NCBI RefSeq assembly: GCF_028993575.1
Contig: NZ_CP118615.1
Span: 1,612,001-1,676,000 of the forward strand
Source: Micromonospora cathayae
Lineage (GTDB): Bacteria > Actinomycetota > Actinomycetes > Mycobacteriales > Micromonosporaceae
Direction of reading: 5' to 3'
DNA length: 64,000 nt
The notes under the pieces were generated by a model. It worked only from the letters and a program-made list of their open reading frames with translations. It ran no database searches and had not been told where the DNA came from. The position numbers and the translations under genes were made by a program. Shown here piece after piece: positions 1 through 8,291 of this stretch; position 1 is the stretch's first letter; every line of letters starts with the position of its first letter.

Positions 1-341
1 ACCCCGTCCCGCGTGACCCCTTCCGGCGTGGTGTCGGCCGGCGTGGTGTCGGCCGGGGCCGGCGTTCCGGCTGGTCCGTGGCCCGTCGCCAGCACCGTGC
101 CGGCCGAGGGGGCTGCGGCGGCGTCGGCCACCGGCACCAGGGGGATGAACACGGCGTACCCACGGGTGCCGGGCGGCAGGCTGACCGGGATCGCCCACGC
201 GGGCTGCCCCTCCGGCCACGGAATGACCCCGGGGGCACCGGAAGCGCCGTCGACCGCCGGCATGGCCAGCAGGTACGGCGGTGGACCGTCGTCGCCCGGG
301 TCCTCGGCCGGCCGGCGGGGCGCCGGTGGTGGCTGCGTCAC
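1..341 (-). CDS. Hypothetical protein, 3'-truncated by the window edge
   Basis: An open frame begins at a GTG (complement of 339-341) and runs without a stop to base 1, so about 113 N-terminal residues are visible. The start is chosen because an AAGGAG Shine-Dalgarno sequence lies six bases upstream on the minus strand. The visible protein is rich in proline, alanine and glycine with acidic patches, has no signal peptide or membrane segment, and carries a TTPAD peptide twice in tandem near the cut end, encoded by a 15-base direct repeat. I do not recognise the family. The start and frame are well supported; the function is unknown. Confidence 0.6.
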   Translation of the reverse strand, partial: MTQPPPAPRRPAEDPGDDGPPPYLLAMPAVDGASGAPGVIPWPEGQPAWAIPVSLPPGTRGYAVFIPLVPVADAAAAPSAGTVLATGHGPAGTPAPADTTPADTTPEGVTRDG

Positions 342-411
342 GGCACGCTCCTTAGTCGAGGGTGGGGGCACACTGTACGACCCGCGTGTGCCGCCGCACT
401 GCCCCACCCGG

Positions 412-1113
412 TCAGCCCACGGTGGTGCGGCCACCCCCACGGCCCCGGTCGTCCAGCAGCAGGGGAGCCCGTCCGGTGACCGCGTACCGGATGTGGGTGA
501 CGTCGGGGGAGTGCACCACCCGGGTCGGGACCAGCTCGATCCCCTCCTTCTCGCCGAGTCCCAGACCGGCGTCGAGCAGCCGCAGACCGGTGCCGAGCAC
601 GACCGGTACGACGTGCAGTTCCAGCTCGTCGAGCAGGCCGGCGGCGAGGACCTGGCGGACCAGGCTGCCGCCGCCGGCCACCGCCACGTCCCGGCCGCCG
701 GCCGCGGCACGGGCCTGCTCGACGGCGCTGGTCAGGCCGTCGGTCACGTACGTGAAGCTGGTGCCGCCGCCGGAGACCAGGGTCTCCCGGGGGCGGTGGG
801 TGACGACGAAGACCGGTGCCCGGAACGGCGGTTCGTCCCCCCAGGGCACCTCGCCCCCGTCGGCCATCCGGCGGCCCATCACGTACGCGCCGGCCGCCGC
901 GAAGTGCTCCGCGACGATCTCCGAGTCGGCGTCGTGCGTACCGCCGTCGAAGCCCTGCCGTTCCCGCCACGCGGTCGCCTCGGTCGCCCAGCGGGTGACC
1001 CGGAAGAAGGCGGCCGCCTCGGCCGACTCCATCCAGTTTCCGTCGCCGGTGTGGCGGGGGCCGGCGTAGCACCCGTCCAGCGACACGGACAGCTGCGCGG
1101 TCACCCTGGTCAT
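412..1113 (-). CDS. RibD C-terminal / dihydrofolate reductase-like domain protein
   Basis: A 233-residue cytosolic protein of the RibD C-terminal (DHFR-like, PF01872) family, typically NADPH-dependent reductases of uncertain substrate in actinomycetes. The N-terminus (MTRVTAQLSVSLDGCYAG) matches the family opening strand with its S-L-D-G motif. A central V-M-G-R-R segment and a later G-G-G-S-L-V-R-Q stretch fit the nucleotide-binding region. The start at 1113 is preferred over a longer upstream reading because the family sequence begins there and a GGAGAGG sequence precedes it. It lies 98 bases downstream of the ECF sigma factor on the same strand, so it may be part of that regulon. It is not the essential DHFR of folate metabolism as far as can be judged. 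Confidence 0.8.
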   Translation of the reverse strand: MTRVTAQLSVSLDGCYAGPRHTGDGNWMESAEAAAFFRVTRWATEATAWRERQGFDGGTHDADSEIVAEHFAAAGAYVMGRRMADGGEVPWGDEPPFRAPVFVVTHRPRETLVSGGGTSFTYVTDGLTSAVEQARAAAGGRDVAVAGGGSLVRQVLAAGLLDELELHVVPVVLGTGLRLLDAGLGLGEKEGIELVPTRVVHSPDVTHIRYAVTGRAPLLLDDRGRGGGRTTVG

Positions 1114-1211
1114 GTGGTTCGTCCTCTCCGGTGGGGCACCGCTGCGGTGCCCGTACGGCAGGAGGTCGGAGCGGACCGGTCGCGTTCGACGTCGGCCTGC
1201 TGTGAGCCGGG

Positions 1212-2558
1212 TCACTCCAGGCGGGCGGCCTGGCGGTCGAGGAAACGCCGCTCGGGCAGGCTGCCGGCGAGCCGGGCGGCCTCCCGCCAACCCTGCGCGG
1301 CGGCCTGCGGCTCGCCGGCCCGTTCCAGCAGGAAGGCCCGTACCGCCAGCAGTCGGTGGTGGGCGGCCAGCGGGCCGGCGGCCAGCCCGTCCAGCAGGGC
1401 CAGCCCGGCCGCCGGCCCGTGCACCAGGCCCAGCGCCACGGCCCGGTTGAGGGTCACCGCCGGCCCGGGGGCCAACCGCTCCAGCAGCTCGTACAGGCCC
1501 AGGATCTGCGGCCAGTCGGTGTCGGCGACGGACGACGCCTCCGCGTGCACCGCGGCGATCGCCGCCTGCACCTGGTACGGCCCGACCGGCGCGGTGGACA
1601 GGGCGTGGGTGACCAGCGCGGTGCCCTCGGCGATCGCGGACCGGTCCCAGCGGGAGCGGTCCTGGTCGGCCAGCGGCACCAGGTCGCCCTCCGGCCCGGT
1701 GCGGGCCGGGCCGCGTGCCTCGGTCAGCAGCAGCAACGCCAGCAGGCCGGCCACCTCACCGTCGTCGGGGAGGCTCCGGTGCAGCCGGCGGGTCAGCCGG
1801 ACCGCCTGCCGGGTCAGGTCCACCCGGCGCAGCGCCGGCCCGCTGCTCGCGACGTACCCCTCGTTGAAGATCAGGTAGAGCACCCGCAGGACCACCGCGA
1901 GCCGGGCCGGCTGTTCCGACCCGGGCGGCGGCGCGAACCGTGCGCCCGCCGCCCGGAGCCGCTGCTTGGCCCGGACGATCCGCTGCGCCATCGTCTTCTC
2001 CGGGACCAGGAAGGCGGCGGCGATCTCGGTGGTGGTCAGGCCGCCGACCGCGCGCAACGTGAGCGCCACCTGCGCCGCCGGGCCGAGCGCCGGATGGCAG
2101 CAGAGGAAGAACAGCTCCAGCAGGTCGTCCCGGGCCGGTTCGGTGTCCGCCGGTGGGGCGACGAGGGCGTCGCGGGGGGTGGCGGCCAGCAGGGCCAGCT
2201 CCCGTCGCTGCCGGGCCGCGTCGGCCCGCACCTGGTCGACGTAGCGGCGGGCGGCCACCGTACGCAGCCAGCTCGGCGGGTGCTCCGGCACCCCGTCGGC
2301 GGTCCAGCTCCGGAACGCGGCGAGCAGCGCCTCCTGCACGGCGTCCTCGGCGCGGGCGAAATCGCCGTACCGGCGTACCAGACCGCCGAGGACCTGCGGG
2401 GCGAGCTCGCGGAGCAGGTCGGCGATCCGGTCGCGGCTCCGGTCGTCGCCCGGAGCACCGACCCGGCCGCCGGTCGGGCGGTCGGGGGCGCTGCCCTGGT
2501 CGCTGGGCGGTTCGACGCGGGTCAGTGGTCCCCGCCGGTGCCGGTCATCAGCGGCCAC
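1212..2558 (-). CDS. ECF42-type RNA polymerase sigma factor with C-terminal extension
   Basis: A sigma-70 family factor of the long ECF type, 448 residues as drawn. Region 2 is visible around residues 65-110 (DFARAEDAVQEALLAAFRSW) and region 4 around 165-210 (A-L-T-L-R-A-V-G-G-L-T-T-T-E-I-A). After these comes a long alpha-helical extension starting with the YLIFNEGY signature (DUF6596 type). This architecture beside a DGPF/YCII protein defines the ECF42 group, which lacks a conventional anti-sigma factor and depends on its C-terminal extension (established knowledge). The only ATG in frame upstream overlaps the preceding DGPF gene by 37 bases. Homology to the family begins about 40 residues later, so the true start is uncertain; a CTG next to the DGPF stop is an alternative. 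The two genes are translationally coupled. Confidence 0.88.
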   Translation of the reverse strand: MAADDRHRRGPLTRVEPPSDQGSAPDRPTGGRVGAPGDDRSRDRIADLLRELAPQVLGGLVRRYGDFARAEDAVQEALLAAFRSWTADGVPEHPPSWLRTVAARRYVDQVRADAARQRRELALLAATPRDALVAPPADTEPARDDLLELFFLCCHPALGPAAQVALTLRAVGGLTTTEIAAAFLVPEKTMAQRIVRAKQRLRAAGARFAPPPGSEQPARLAVVLRVLYLIFNEGYVASSGPALRRVDLTRQAVRLTRRLHRSLPDDGEVAGLLALLLLTEARGPARTGPEGDLVPLADQDRSRWDRSAIAEGTALVTHALSTAPVGPYQVQAAIAAVHAEASSVADTDWPQILGLYELLERLAPGPAVTLNRAVALGLVHGPAAGLALLDGLAAGPLAAHHRLLAVRAFLLERAGEPQAAAQGWREAARLAGSLPERRFLDRQAARLE

Positions 2559-2896
2559 ACCTCCAGCCCGCCGCCGCTGCGGCCGGTGCCGAACCGCAGC
2601 GCCGGATACGACCGGGCGATCTCCAACGCCCGCTCCTCGCTGGCGACGTCCACCAGGAAGTACGAGCCCACGTACTCCTTCGCCTCCAGGTACGGGCCGT
2701 CGGTGACCACCGGTGTGTCACCGACCATCCGGACCGCCCGGGGGTGGGAGACCAGCCCCTGGCTCTCCACCAGCTCGCCCGAGGCACGCAACGCCTCGTT
2801 GAACGCGTCGACCTCGCCGATCAGGGTGGTCAGCTCGTCGGCCGGCAGACTGTTCCAGATCTGCTCGTTCCCGTAGATCAGCATCAGGTACTTCAC
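2522..2896 (-). CDS. YCII-related DGPF-domain protein
   Basis: A 124-residue protein of the YCII/DGPF family (PF03795). It begins MKYLMLIYG and carries D-G-P-Y-L-E-A-K-E at about residues 66-74, a variant of the DGPFAETKE signature, followed by the usual G-S-Y-F-L-V-D-V strand. The GTG start at 2896 has an AAGGAGG ribosome-binding site eight bases upstream. It is the first gene of a two-gene unit with the ECF42 sigma factor, and such DGPF proteins are habitually encoded beside ECF42 factors. Their biochemical role is unsettled: a dimeric ferredoxin-like fold, possibly enzymatic or a ligand-responsive partner. Assignment to the family is secure; function is inferred from context only. Confidence 0.9.
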   Translation of the reverse strand: MKYLMLIYGNEQIWNSLPADELTTLIGEVDAFNEALRASGELVESQGLVSHPRAVRMVGDTPVVTDGPYLEAKEYVGSYFLVDVASEERALEIARSYPALRFGTGRSGGGLEVWPLMTGTGGDH

Positions 2897-2977
2897 CAGG
2901 GCCTCCTTCTCCGTTCTGTTCTAGCAGGATCGCGTCGGCAGCGGTTGGCGGCGGGCAGACCGGGTACGGCAACCGGC

Positions 2978-4063
2978 ATGCGGATCGTGATCGTGGGGGC
3001 GAGCGGGAACGCCGGGACGGCCCTGTTGCGCCGACTGGGCCGGGAACCGGACGTCGACCTGGTCGGGGTGGCCCGGCGGCTGCCCGGCCCGGCGGCCGGT
3101 GACCCGTACGACCGGGTGGAGTGGCACTCCTGCGACATCGGGGAGCCGGGCGCGGCCGACCGGCTGGCCGAGGTCTTCGCCGGGGCCGCCGCGGTGGTGC
3201 ACCTGGCCTGGCAGATCCAGCCCAGCCACGACCAGCGCGTCCTGCACCGGACCAACGTGGGCGGCAGCCGCGCGGTGGTCGACGCGGTGCTCCGGGCCGG
3301 GGTGCCGGCCCTGGTGTACGCCTCGTCGGTCGGTACGTACGCGCCCGGCCCGAAGGACCACCCGGTCAGCGAGCGCTGGCCGACGACCGGGGTGCCCGGC
3401 TCGTCGTACAGTCAGCACAAGGCGCAGGTGGAGGAGCTGCTCGACCGGGTGGAGCGCCAGCACGCCGAGCTGCGGATCGTCCGGCTCCGACCCGGGTTGA
3501 TCTTCCAGCGGGAGGCGGCCACCGAGATCGTCCGGTACTTCCTGGGGCCGTTCGCCCCGGTGAAGCTGCTCCGCTACGGGCGCATCCCGCTCGTACCCAC
3601 CCATCCCCGACTGCGCCTCCAGGCGGTGCACGCCGACGACGTCGCCGACGCGTACGCCCGGGCGATCCTTTCGCCGGACGCGCGCGGCGCGTTCAACGTG
3701 GCGGCCGACCCGGTGCTCTCCCCGGCGCTGGTGGCCCGGCACTTCCACGGCTGGACGGTGCCGGTGGCCGCGCCGGTGCTGCGTGCGGCGGCGGCGCTGA
3801 GCTGGCGGGCCCGGTTGCAGCCGGTCGACCCGGGCTGGGTCCAGCTCGCCCTGGCCGCCCCGCTGATGTCCAGCGAGCGGGCCGAGACCGAGCTGGGCTG
3901 GCGGCCGGGGACGGACGCGGCGAGCGCGCTGCGTGAGCTCGTCGCCGGGATGGCCGACGGCGGGCACACCGCCAGCCCGCCGATGTCCGGCCGGGACGAC
4001 CTGGCCGGTCGGCCGGGTGGCCTGGTCAGGGGCCGTCCGGCCGGCGAGGGCAACCCGTACTGA
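2978..4063 (+). CDS. NAD-dependent epimerase/dehydratase family protein
   Basis: A 361-residue extended short-chain dehydrogenase/reductase. The N-terminus MRIVIVGASGNAGTALLRRL contains the glycine-rich Rossmann motif (G-A-S-G-N-A-G). The catalytic region shows Y-A-S-S-V-G-T-Y and a downstream Y-S-Q-H-K, the YxxxK pair, at about residues 145-150. The C-terminal half has the sugar-epimerase-like substrate lobe. The substrate cannot be told from sequence. It starts 82 bases from, and divergent to, the DGPF gene; the ATG at 2978 is chosen because the Rossmann strand begins at residue 2. No membrane segment or signal peptide is seen. Confidence 0.85.
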   Translation: MRIVIVGASGNAGTALLRRLGREPDVDLVGVARRLPGPAAGDPYDRVEWHSCDIGEPGAADRLAEVFAGAAAVVHLAWQIQPSHDQRVLHRTNVGGSRAVVDAVLRAGVPALVYASSVGTYAPGPKDHPVSERWPTTGVPGSSYSQHKAQVEELLDRVERQHAELRIVRLRPGLIFQREAATEIVRYFLGPFAPVKLLRYGRIPLVPTHPRLRLQAVHADDVADAYARAILSPDARGAFNVAADPVLSPALVARHFHGWTVPVAAPVLRAAAALSWRARLQPVDPGWVQLALAAPLMSSERAETELGWRPGTDAASALRELVAGMADGGHTASPPMSGRDDLAGRPGGLVRGRPAGEGNPY

Positions 4064-4096
4064 CGGCTCCCGGCCGGCTGAGCCGCGGGACGTGGC

Positions 4097-5332
4097 TCAG
4101 CTCAGCCGGGAGCCGGTCACCGTGGGGTTGCGGGCACCGAGGAAGAAGATCCCCGGGTAGCCGCGCGTCTCGAAACCGGCGCTGGGGTTGCCCCGCAGCG
4201 TGGACTTCTCGATCGTCATCGTGCCGGTCCGGTCGTTGCTGACGAAGAAGACCGCCCCGCCGCCCTCGTTGGCCCGGTTGTCCTCGACGATGCTGCCGGC
4301 CAGCCGGACCGTGAACCGGTTCCCGTCGCAGTAGACCGCGCCGCCGCTGCCGCCGCCAGGCGTGCCGGAGCGGGCCGGGTTCGCCCCGGCACCGACCGCC
4401 CGGTTGTCCCGGAACACGCTGTTCAGGATCGACCAGGACACGCCGATGCTGCTCAACGCCCCGCCGTTGGCGCACCGGCCACCGGTGAAGGTGCTGTTCA
4501 CCACGTACACCGGCTGGTTGTCGTGCTGGCTGAGCACCCGGACCGCCGCACCGCCCAGGTCGGGGCCGGTCCGGTCGCAGCGGTTGTCGACGAACCGCGC
4601 GTTGACCACCTTGAACCGTCCACCCCGGACGAAGATCGCGCCGCCGCCCCCACCCTCGGCCGTCTCGCCGGTCGAGTTGCCGTCGGCGAAGGTGATGTTC
4701 TGGACGGTGAGCTGCGGGTGGTCCTGGTTCTGGCAGGTCGACGTGGTCCAGCCCTGCGCCTGGTCGCAGGTGTTCTGGTAGAGGATGCGCCGGGTACCGC
4801 CACCGCTGAGGGTGACCTTCCCGCCGCCGTCCAGCACCACCTTCGGCCCGTTGGCGTTGTGCACCTTCGCGGTGGCGAGCATCCGGATGGTGACCGGGTC
4901 AGGTCCACAGTCGAAGGTGATGATCCCGCCGGCCGCGACCGCCCGCACCACCGCCGCCGAGGTGCAGCTCGCCGGGGTGCCGGTGCCGACCACCCGGGTC
5001 GGGCGGGAGACGTCCACCGCGCGGGCCGCCGCCGGCACGGACGCGCCGCCGTCCGGGTTGCCCGCCCGCAACACCCCGCCGGCCGGCCGGGTGGGCGTCG
5101 GGGTCGCCCGTCGGCCGCCCATGCCGACCGACGCCGAGGGCGACGGTGCGACGGTGGTGGCGGGGGCGCTGGTCGGGGCCGGGCCGGCGGTGGTCGGGCT
5201 ACCGGCGGTCGGCGTCCCCGACGACCCGGACGAGCCGCAGCCGGCGAGGACGACGGTCACCACGGCGAGCAGGGCGAGCGACCCGGCCGGTCCGGTGGAC
5301 GGGCGGCGGGGGCTCACGGAGGTCGGGCGCAC
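4097..5332 (-). CDS. Right-handed beta-helix lipoprotein
   Basis: A 411-residue exported protein. The N-terminus has a basic stretch, a hydrophobic core and the lipobox L-A-G-C at about residues 29-32, so it should be a membrane-anchored lipoprotein. A Ser/Thr/Pro/Gly-rich linker follows to about residue 100. From about residue 140 on there are repeated short strands with N-x-x-F-x-D-N and G-G-A type turns, typical of the right-handed parallel beta-helix (pectate-lyase-like or POMP-like) fold. No pectate lyase catalytic set could be confirmed, so it may bind or cleave polysaccharide. Starts at GTG 5332 or GTG 5317 are both possible; neither has a strong ribosome-binding site. It is convergent with the epimerase gene. 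Confidence 0.8.
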   Translation of the reverse strand: MRPTSVSPRRPSTGPAGSLALLAVVTVVLAGCGSSGSSGTPTAGSPTTAGPAPTSAPATTVAPSPSASVGMGGRRATPTPTRPAGGVLRAGNPDGGASVPAAARAVDVSRPTRVVGTGTPASCTSAAVVRAVAAGGIITFDCGPDPVTIRMLATAKVHNANGPKVVLDGGGKVTLSGGGTRRILYQNTCDQAQGWTTSTCQNQDHPQLTVQNITFADGNSTGETAEGGGGGAIFVRGGRFKVVNARFVDNRCDRTGPDLGGAAVRVLSQHDNQPVYVVNSTFTGGRCANGGALSSIGVSWSILNSVFRDNRAVGAGANPARSGTPGGGSGGAVYCDGNRFTVRLAGSIVEDNRANEGGGAVFFVSNDRTGTMTIEKSTLRGNPSAGFETRGYPGIFFLGARNPTVTGSRLS

Positions 5333-5414
5333 CGGTCGATGCTAGGCCCTGCGTCGACGTCCCTGTGTCGATGTCCCTGGTCGGCTCATGGCGGGCGTAG
5401 GCGAGCACCACGGC

Positions 5415-6170
5415 TCAGGTGTGGGAGAGGGCGAAGGCGGTCAGGAAGCCGGCCACGGTGACCAGCCCGACCAGCAGGTGCGCGTTCTCGAACGCCTCCG
5501 GGACCATGGTGTCGGTGATCATCGCCAGGATCGCCCCGGCGGCCAGCGCGGTGATCGCGGCCAGCACCGTCGGTGGCGCGCCACCCAGCAGCGTGTACCC
5601 GACCAGCGCGGCCACCCCGCTGACCAGCGCGATCCCCGCCCACAGCAGGAAGACGTACCGGCTCGACCGCCCGGCCCGGCGCATGCCGGCCGCGCTGGAC
5701 AGCCCCTCCGGCACGTTGCTGAGGAACACGGCTGCCACCGTGACCACGCTGACCGGGCCGCCGCTGAGCAGGCTCGCCCCGATCACCACCGATTCCGGTA
5801 CGCCGTCCAGCAGCGCCCCGACCGCCATCGCCGTACCCGAACCGGGCTTCTCCCGCTCGGAGGGCTGCCGTTCGCCGGAGCGCTTCCGGTGCCGGGCACC
5901 CCGCCGGGCCAGCGCCAGGTTCGCCAGCGTGTACGCCAGCGCGCCGCCGGCCGCGCCGAGCGCGGTCGGCAGCATCCCGCCCTGCTCGTGCGCCTCCGCG
6001 ATCAGTTCGAACGACACCGCCGACAGCAGCACGCCCGCCCCGAACGCCATGATCAGGGCGATCACCCGTTGCGGGACGGGAAGATACCAGCCGGCCAGCG
6101 CGCCCAGCAGCAACGCCGAGCCGGCCACCAGCCCCCAACCGCCCGCCTGCAACCACTCCGGCACGTGCAC
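5415..6170 (-). CDS. ZIP family divalent metal transporter
   Basis: A 251-residue integral membrane protein with about eight hydrophobic helices. Family hallmarks are S-F-E-L-I-A-E-A-H in the second or third helix and L-L-D-G-V-P-E-S in the fourth, the metal-coordinating helices of ZIP permeases (zinc, iron or manganese import). A later S-N-V-P-E-G-L-S matches the fifth-helix motif. A charged, Arg/Lys/Glu-rich loop lies at about residues 115-130, in place of the usual histidine-rich loop. The start is taken at GTG 6170, where the first hydrophobic helix begins shortly after; GTG 6164 is an alternative. The longer upstream reading has no family similarity. Confidence 0.85.
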   Translation of the reverse strand: MHVPEWLQAGGWGLVAGSALLLGALAGWYLPVPQRVIALIMAFGAGVLLSAVSFELIAEAHEQGGMLPTALGAAGGALAYTLANLALARRGARHRKRSGERQPSEREKPGSGTAMAVGALLDGVPESVVIGASLLSGGPVSVVTVAAVFLSNVPEGLSSAAGMRRAGRSSRYVFLLWAGIALVSGVAALVGYTLLGGAPPTVLAAITALAAGAILAMITDTMVPEAFENAHLLVGLVTVAGFLTAFALSHT

Positions 6171-6204
6171 CAGTCTGCCCCGTCGACCGGGGGCGGCAAA
6201 CCGC

Positions 6205-7410
6205 TCAGAAGCCGGCGTGCAGGTACGGCAGTTCGCGCGGGAAGAGCCGGCGCAGCTCCCCGACGGCGTCGGCCGGTACGGCACCGAGCCCCCGGACCAC
6301 CACCTCGGCCGGGTCGAGCACCCCGTACGCCAGGGCGGACAGACCGGCGGCGGTGAGCGTGGCGGTCGGCGTCGCCGCCCCGCCCGCCGTACCCGTCGTT
6401 CCCGGTAGCACCTCCAGGTGCCCGGTGGTGCCGTCCAGCAGGTACGTCCCGGCGAGCCAGCGGTCCCCGGTCAGCTCGACCCGGCAGCGGCCGGCCCCGG
6501 CGGGCAGCCCGGCCAGCGCGTCCGTGGACAGCAGCCGGACCATCGGCGCGGAGTGGTCGGGGCGGGTCACCCGCGTCTCGCAGACCACCGCGAGATCGGT
6601 GAGCCAGAGCTCGGGCAGCTCACCGGGGGCCACCACGACGCTGACCCGGTCCACCTGGTCGACGTGCCGGGCGAGGAACTGCAACAGCAGGGTACGGGCC
6701 AGCGGGCTGAGGGCGAGCAGGCCGTCGGCGTGGACCGTGCCCCCGTGATCGTCGATCCGGTACGTCAGCAGGCCCTCGGTGACCCCGTCGACCCGCGCGG
6801 TGACCAGCCAGCGGCTGTCGTCGTCGCGGACCCAGACCCGGCGGCGCTCGGGGAACACCGCGAACCCGTGCCACTCGCCGAGGCAGCGGTCCAGAAAGGC
6901 GGAGTACTCGTCGTACCCGGTGCCGGTCCGGCCCCAGGTGACCTCGCCGGGCAGTTCGGCCCGGAGCAGCGCGGCCAGGTCGGCGACCGGGAAGGTGACG
7001 GTACGCGGCGCGGGTACCCCGACGTAGCCGAACCGCTCGTAGAACGAGGGGCGGAACGGGTACAGCGCGGAGAGCAGCTGTCCCTCGTCGTGTGCCTCGT
7101 CCAACAGGTGGTGCAGCAGCTTCTTGACGTGTCCCTGCCGGCGGGCCAGCGGGTGGCTCGCCACGCCCGCGACGCCGGCCATCGGCAGCACCCGGCCGCG
7201 CAGGTTCTGCCGCATCGGGATGGCGGTCGCGGTGGCCAGGGCGGTGCCGTCCTCCTCGACGACGAGGGTGCGGCTCCCCTCCTGGTACGGCAGCCAGGTC
7301 CGACGCAGCTCGTCGTGGTCGGCGACCTTCGGTGACGCGTCGAAGGCGTACGCCCGGAGCGGGTGGCTGAGCGTCAGGATCTCCTCGCCGGAGACGCGGC
7401 GGATCGTCAT
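6205..7410 (-). CDS. Eis-like GNAT family N-acetyltransferase
   Basis: A 401-residue protein matching the Eis (enhanced intracellular survival) family: two tandem GNAT folds followed by a sterol-carrier-like domain. In the first GNAT domain the acetyl-CoA loop appears as G-V-A-S-H-P-L-A-R-R-Q-G-H-V at about residues 80-95. The segment LYPFRPSFYERFGYVGV is typical of the family. The chain ends in a C-terminal phenylalanine (L-H-A-G-F); in Eis the terminal carboxylate of a Phe acts in catalysis, so the ending is meaningful. Characterised members acetylate aminoglycosides and other amines at several positions. The gene ends 35 bases before the ZIP transporter start, same strand. Confidence 0.88.
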   Translation of the reverse strand: MTIRRVSGEEILTLSHPLRAYAFDASPKVADHDELRRTWLPYQEGSRTLVVEEDGTALATATAIPMRQNLRGRVLPMAGVAGVASHPLARRQGHVKKLLHHLLDEAHDEGQLLSALYPFRPSFYERFGYVGVPAPRTVTFPVADLAALLRAELPGEVTWGRTGTGYDEYSAFLDRCLGEWHGFAVFPERRRVWVRDDDSRWLVTARVDGVTEGLLTYRIDDHGGTVHADGLLALSPLARTLLLQFLARHVDQVDRVSVVVAPGELPELWLTDLAVVCETRVTRPDHSAPMVRLLSTDALAGLPAGAGRCRVELTGDRWLAGTYLLDGTTGHLEVLPGTTGTAGGAATPTATLTAAGLSALAYGVLDPAEVVVRGLGAVPADAVGELRRLFPRELPYLHAGF

Positions 7411-7531
7411 CCGCTCATCCCAGCCCGGTCGGCGGTTCTCCGCAAGCCGATTCGCCGGCCCTGGCCTGCCCGGGGCCGGACGGCCACCGCACTGCCCGCC
7501 GGTACCCGATCCTTGCTTGGCTGTGCTAATT

Positions 7532-7549
7532 TTTGCTCATGCGAGCAAA
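7532..7549. promoter_or_regulatory. Palindromic operator candidate over the TetR start codon
   Basis: Perfect 7-base inverted repeats TTTGCTC and GAGCAAA flank a 4-base spacer, and the ATG of the TetR-family gene (7539) lies in the middle. A palindrome of this size on the start codon of a TetR gene suggests autorepression. Just upstream is an A/T-rich stretch (CTAATTTTT) that could serve as the -10 region. Protein binding is inference. Confidence 0.5.
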
Positions 7550-8288
7550 GGGTGGTGCTGGTCGATCGGTCACCGAGCAGGCCCGCCGGGCCCAGATCGT
7601 CGCGGCGACCATCGGGACCATCGCCGAGCTGGGCTACCGACGCACCTCCTACGCCGAGATCGCCCGCCGGGCCGGGCTGAGCAGCACCGGGATGATCTCC
7701 TACCACTTCGCCGGCAAAGCCGAGCTGATGAGCGAGGTCCTCGCCGAGGTCCACGCCGGCATCGGCGCGTTCATGGCGGAGCGGGTGGGCGCGCAGCCCG
7801 GCCCGCCGGAGCAGCTCCGCGCGTACCTGGAGGGCATGGTCGAGTACCTCGACCGGCACCGTGCCCCGATGCGGGCGCTGCTGGAGATCTTCCTCAACGC
7901 GCCCGCCGAAACCACCGGCACCGCCGCCGAAACCACCGACACCGCCGCCGAAACCACCGACACCGCCGCCGAAACCACCGGCGGCGACGCCGGCACCACG
8001 ACTCCCGGTGGCACCGCCGGCACGGGGGAGGGCGGTGCCACCGGGCCCGGCGACCGGTCGTCGGCGGACGCCGACCGTCGGGCGCTCGGCGCCCTGGAGG
8101 GCATCCTCGCCGAGGGACAACGTCGGGGCGACTTCCGCGACTTCGACGTACAGATCATGGCGATGACCATCCAGCGCTCGCTCGACATGCTGCCCTTCGC
8201 GCTGGCCGCCGACCCTGACCTCGACCTGGCACGCTGCGCCCGCGAACTGACCACCCTGTTCGACCTCGGCACCCGCCGGGAGCCGTGA
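7539..8288 (+). CDS. TetR family transcriptional regulator
   Basis: A 249-residue regulator. The N-terminal helix-turn-helix spans about residues 15-60 (Q-I-V-A-A-T-I-G-T-I-A-E-L-G-Y ... I-A-R-R-A-G-L-S). The recognition helix ends in the variant M-I-S-Y-H-F, typical of the TetR C-terminal group that often controls exporters. The ligand-binding half contains an unusual insertion at about residues 123-165, rich in Thr, Ala, Glu and Gly and built from tandem ETTDTAA heptads, which should form a flexible loop. ATG 7539 is preferred to TTG 7533. The following membrane-protein gene starts four bases after the stop, so it is the likely co-transcribed target. It is divergent from the Eis-like gene, which it may also regulate. 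Confidence 0.88.
   Translation: MRAKGGAGRSVTEQARRAQIVAATIGTIAELGYRRTSYAEIARRAGLSSTGMISYHFAGKAELMSEVLAEVHAGIGAFMAERVGAQPGPPEQLRAYLEGMVEYLDRHRAPMRALLEIFLNAPAETTGTAAETTDTAAETTDTAAETTGGDAGTTTPGGTAGTGEGGATGPGDRSSADADRRALGALEGILAEGQRRGDFRDFDVQIMAMTIQRSLDMLPFALAADPDLDLARCARELTTLFDLGTRREP
7908..7991 (+). repeat. 21-bp tandem repeat inside the TetR gene
   Basis: Four consecutive 21-base units (GAAACCACCGACACCGCCGCC and variants) encode ETTGTAA, ETTDTAA, ETTDTAA and a degenerate ETTGGDA. The unit length is a multiple of three, so copy-number change would keep the frame. Confidence 0.85.
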
Positions 8289-8291
8289 ACC

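Noticed and set aside
13..1878. A 621-codon plus-strand open frame
   Set aside because: It runs antisense to three minus-strand reading frames with recognisable motifs or ribosome-binding sites and has only shadow composition.
2157..4063. Longer start for the epimerase gene inside the sigma factor and DGPF genes
   Set aside because: The Rossmann motif begins at residue 2 from ATG 2978, and upstream codons are antisense shadow.
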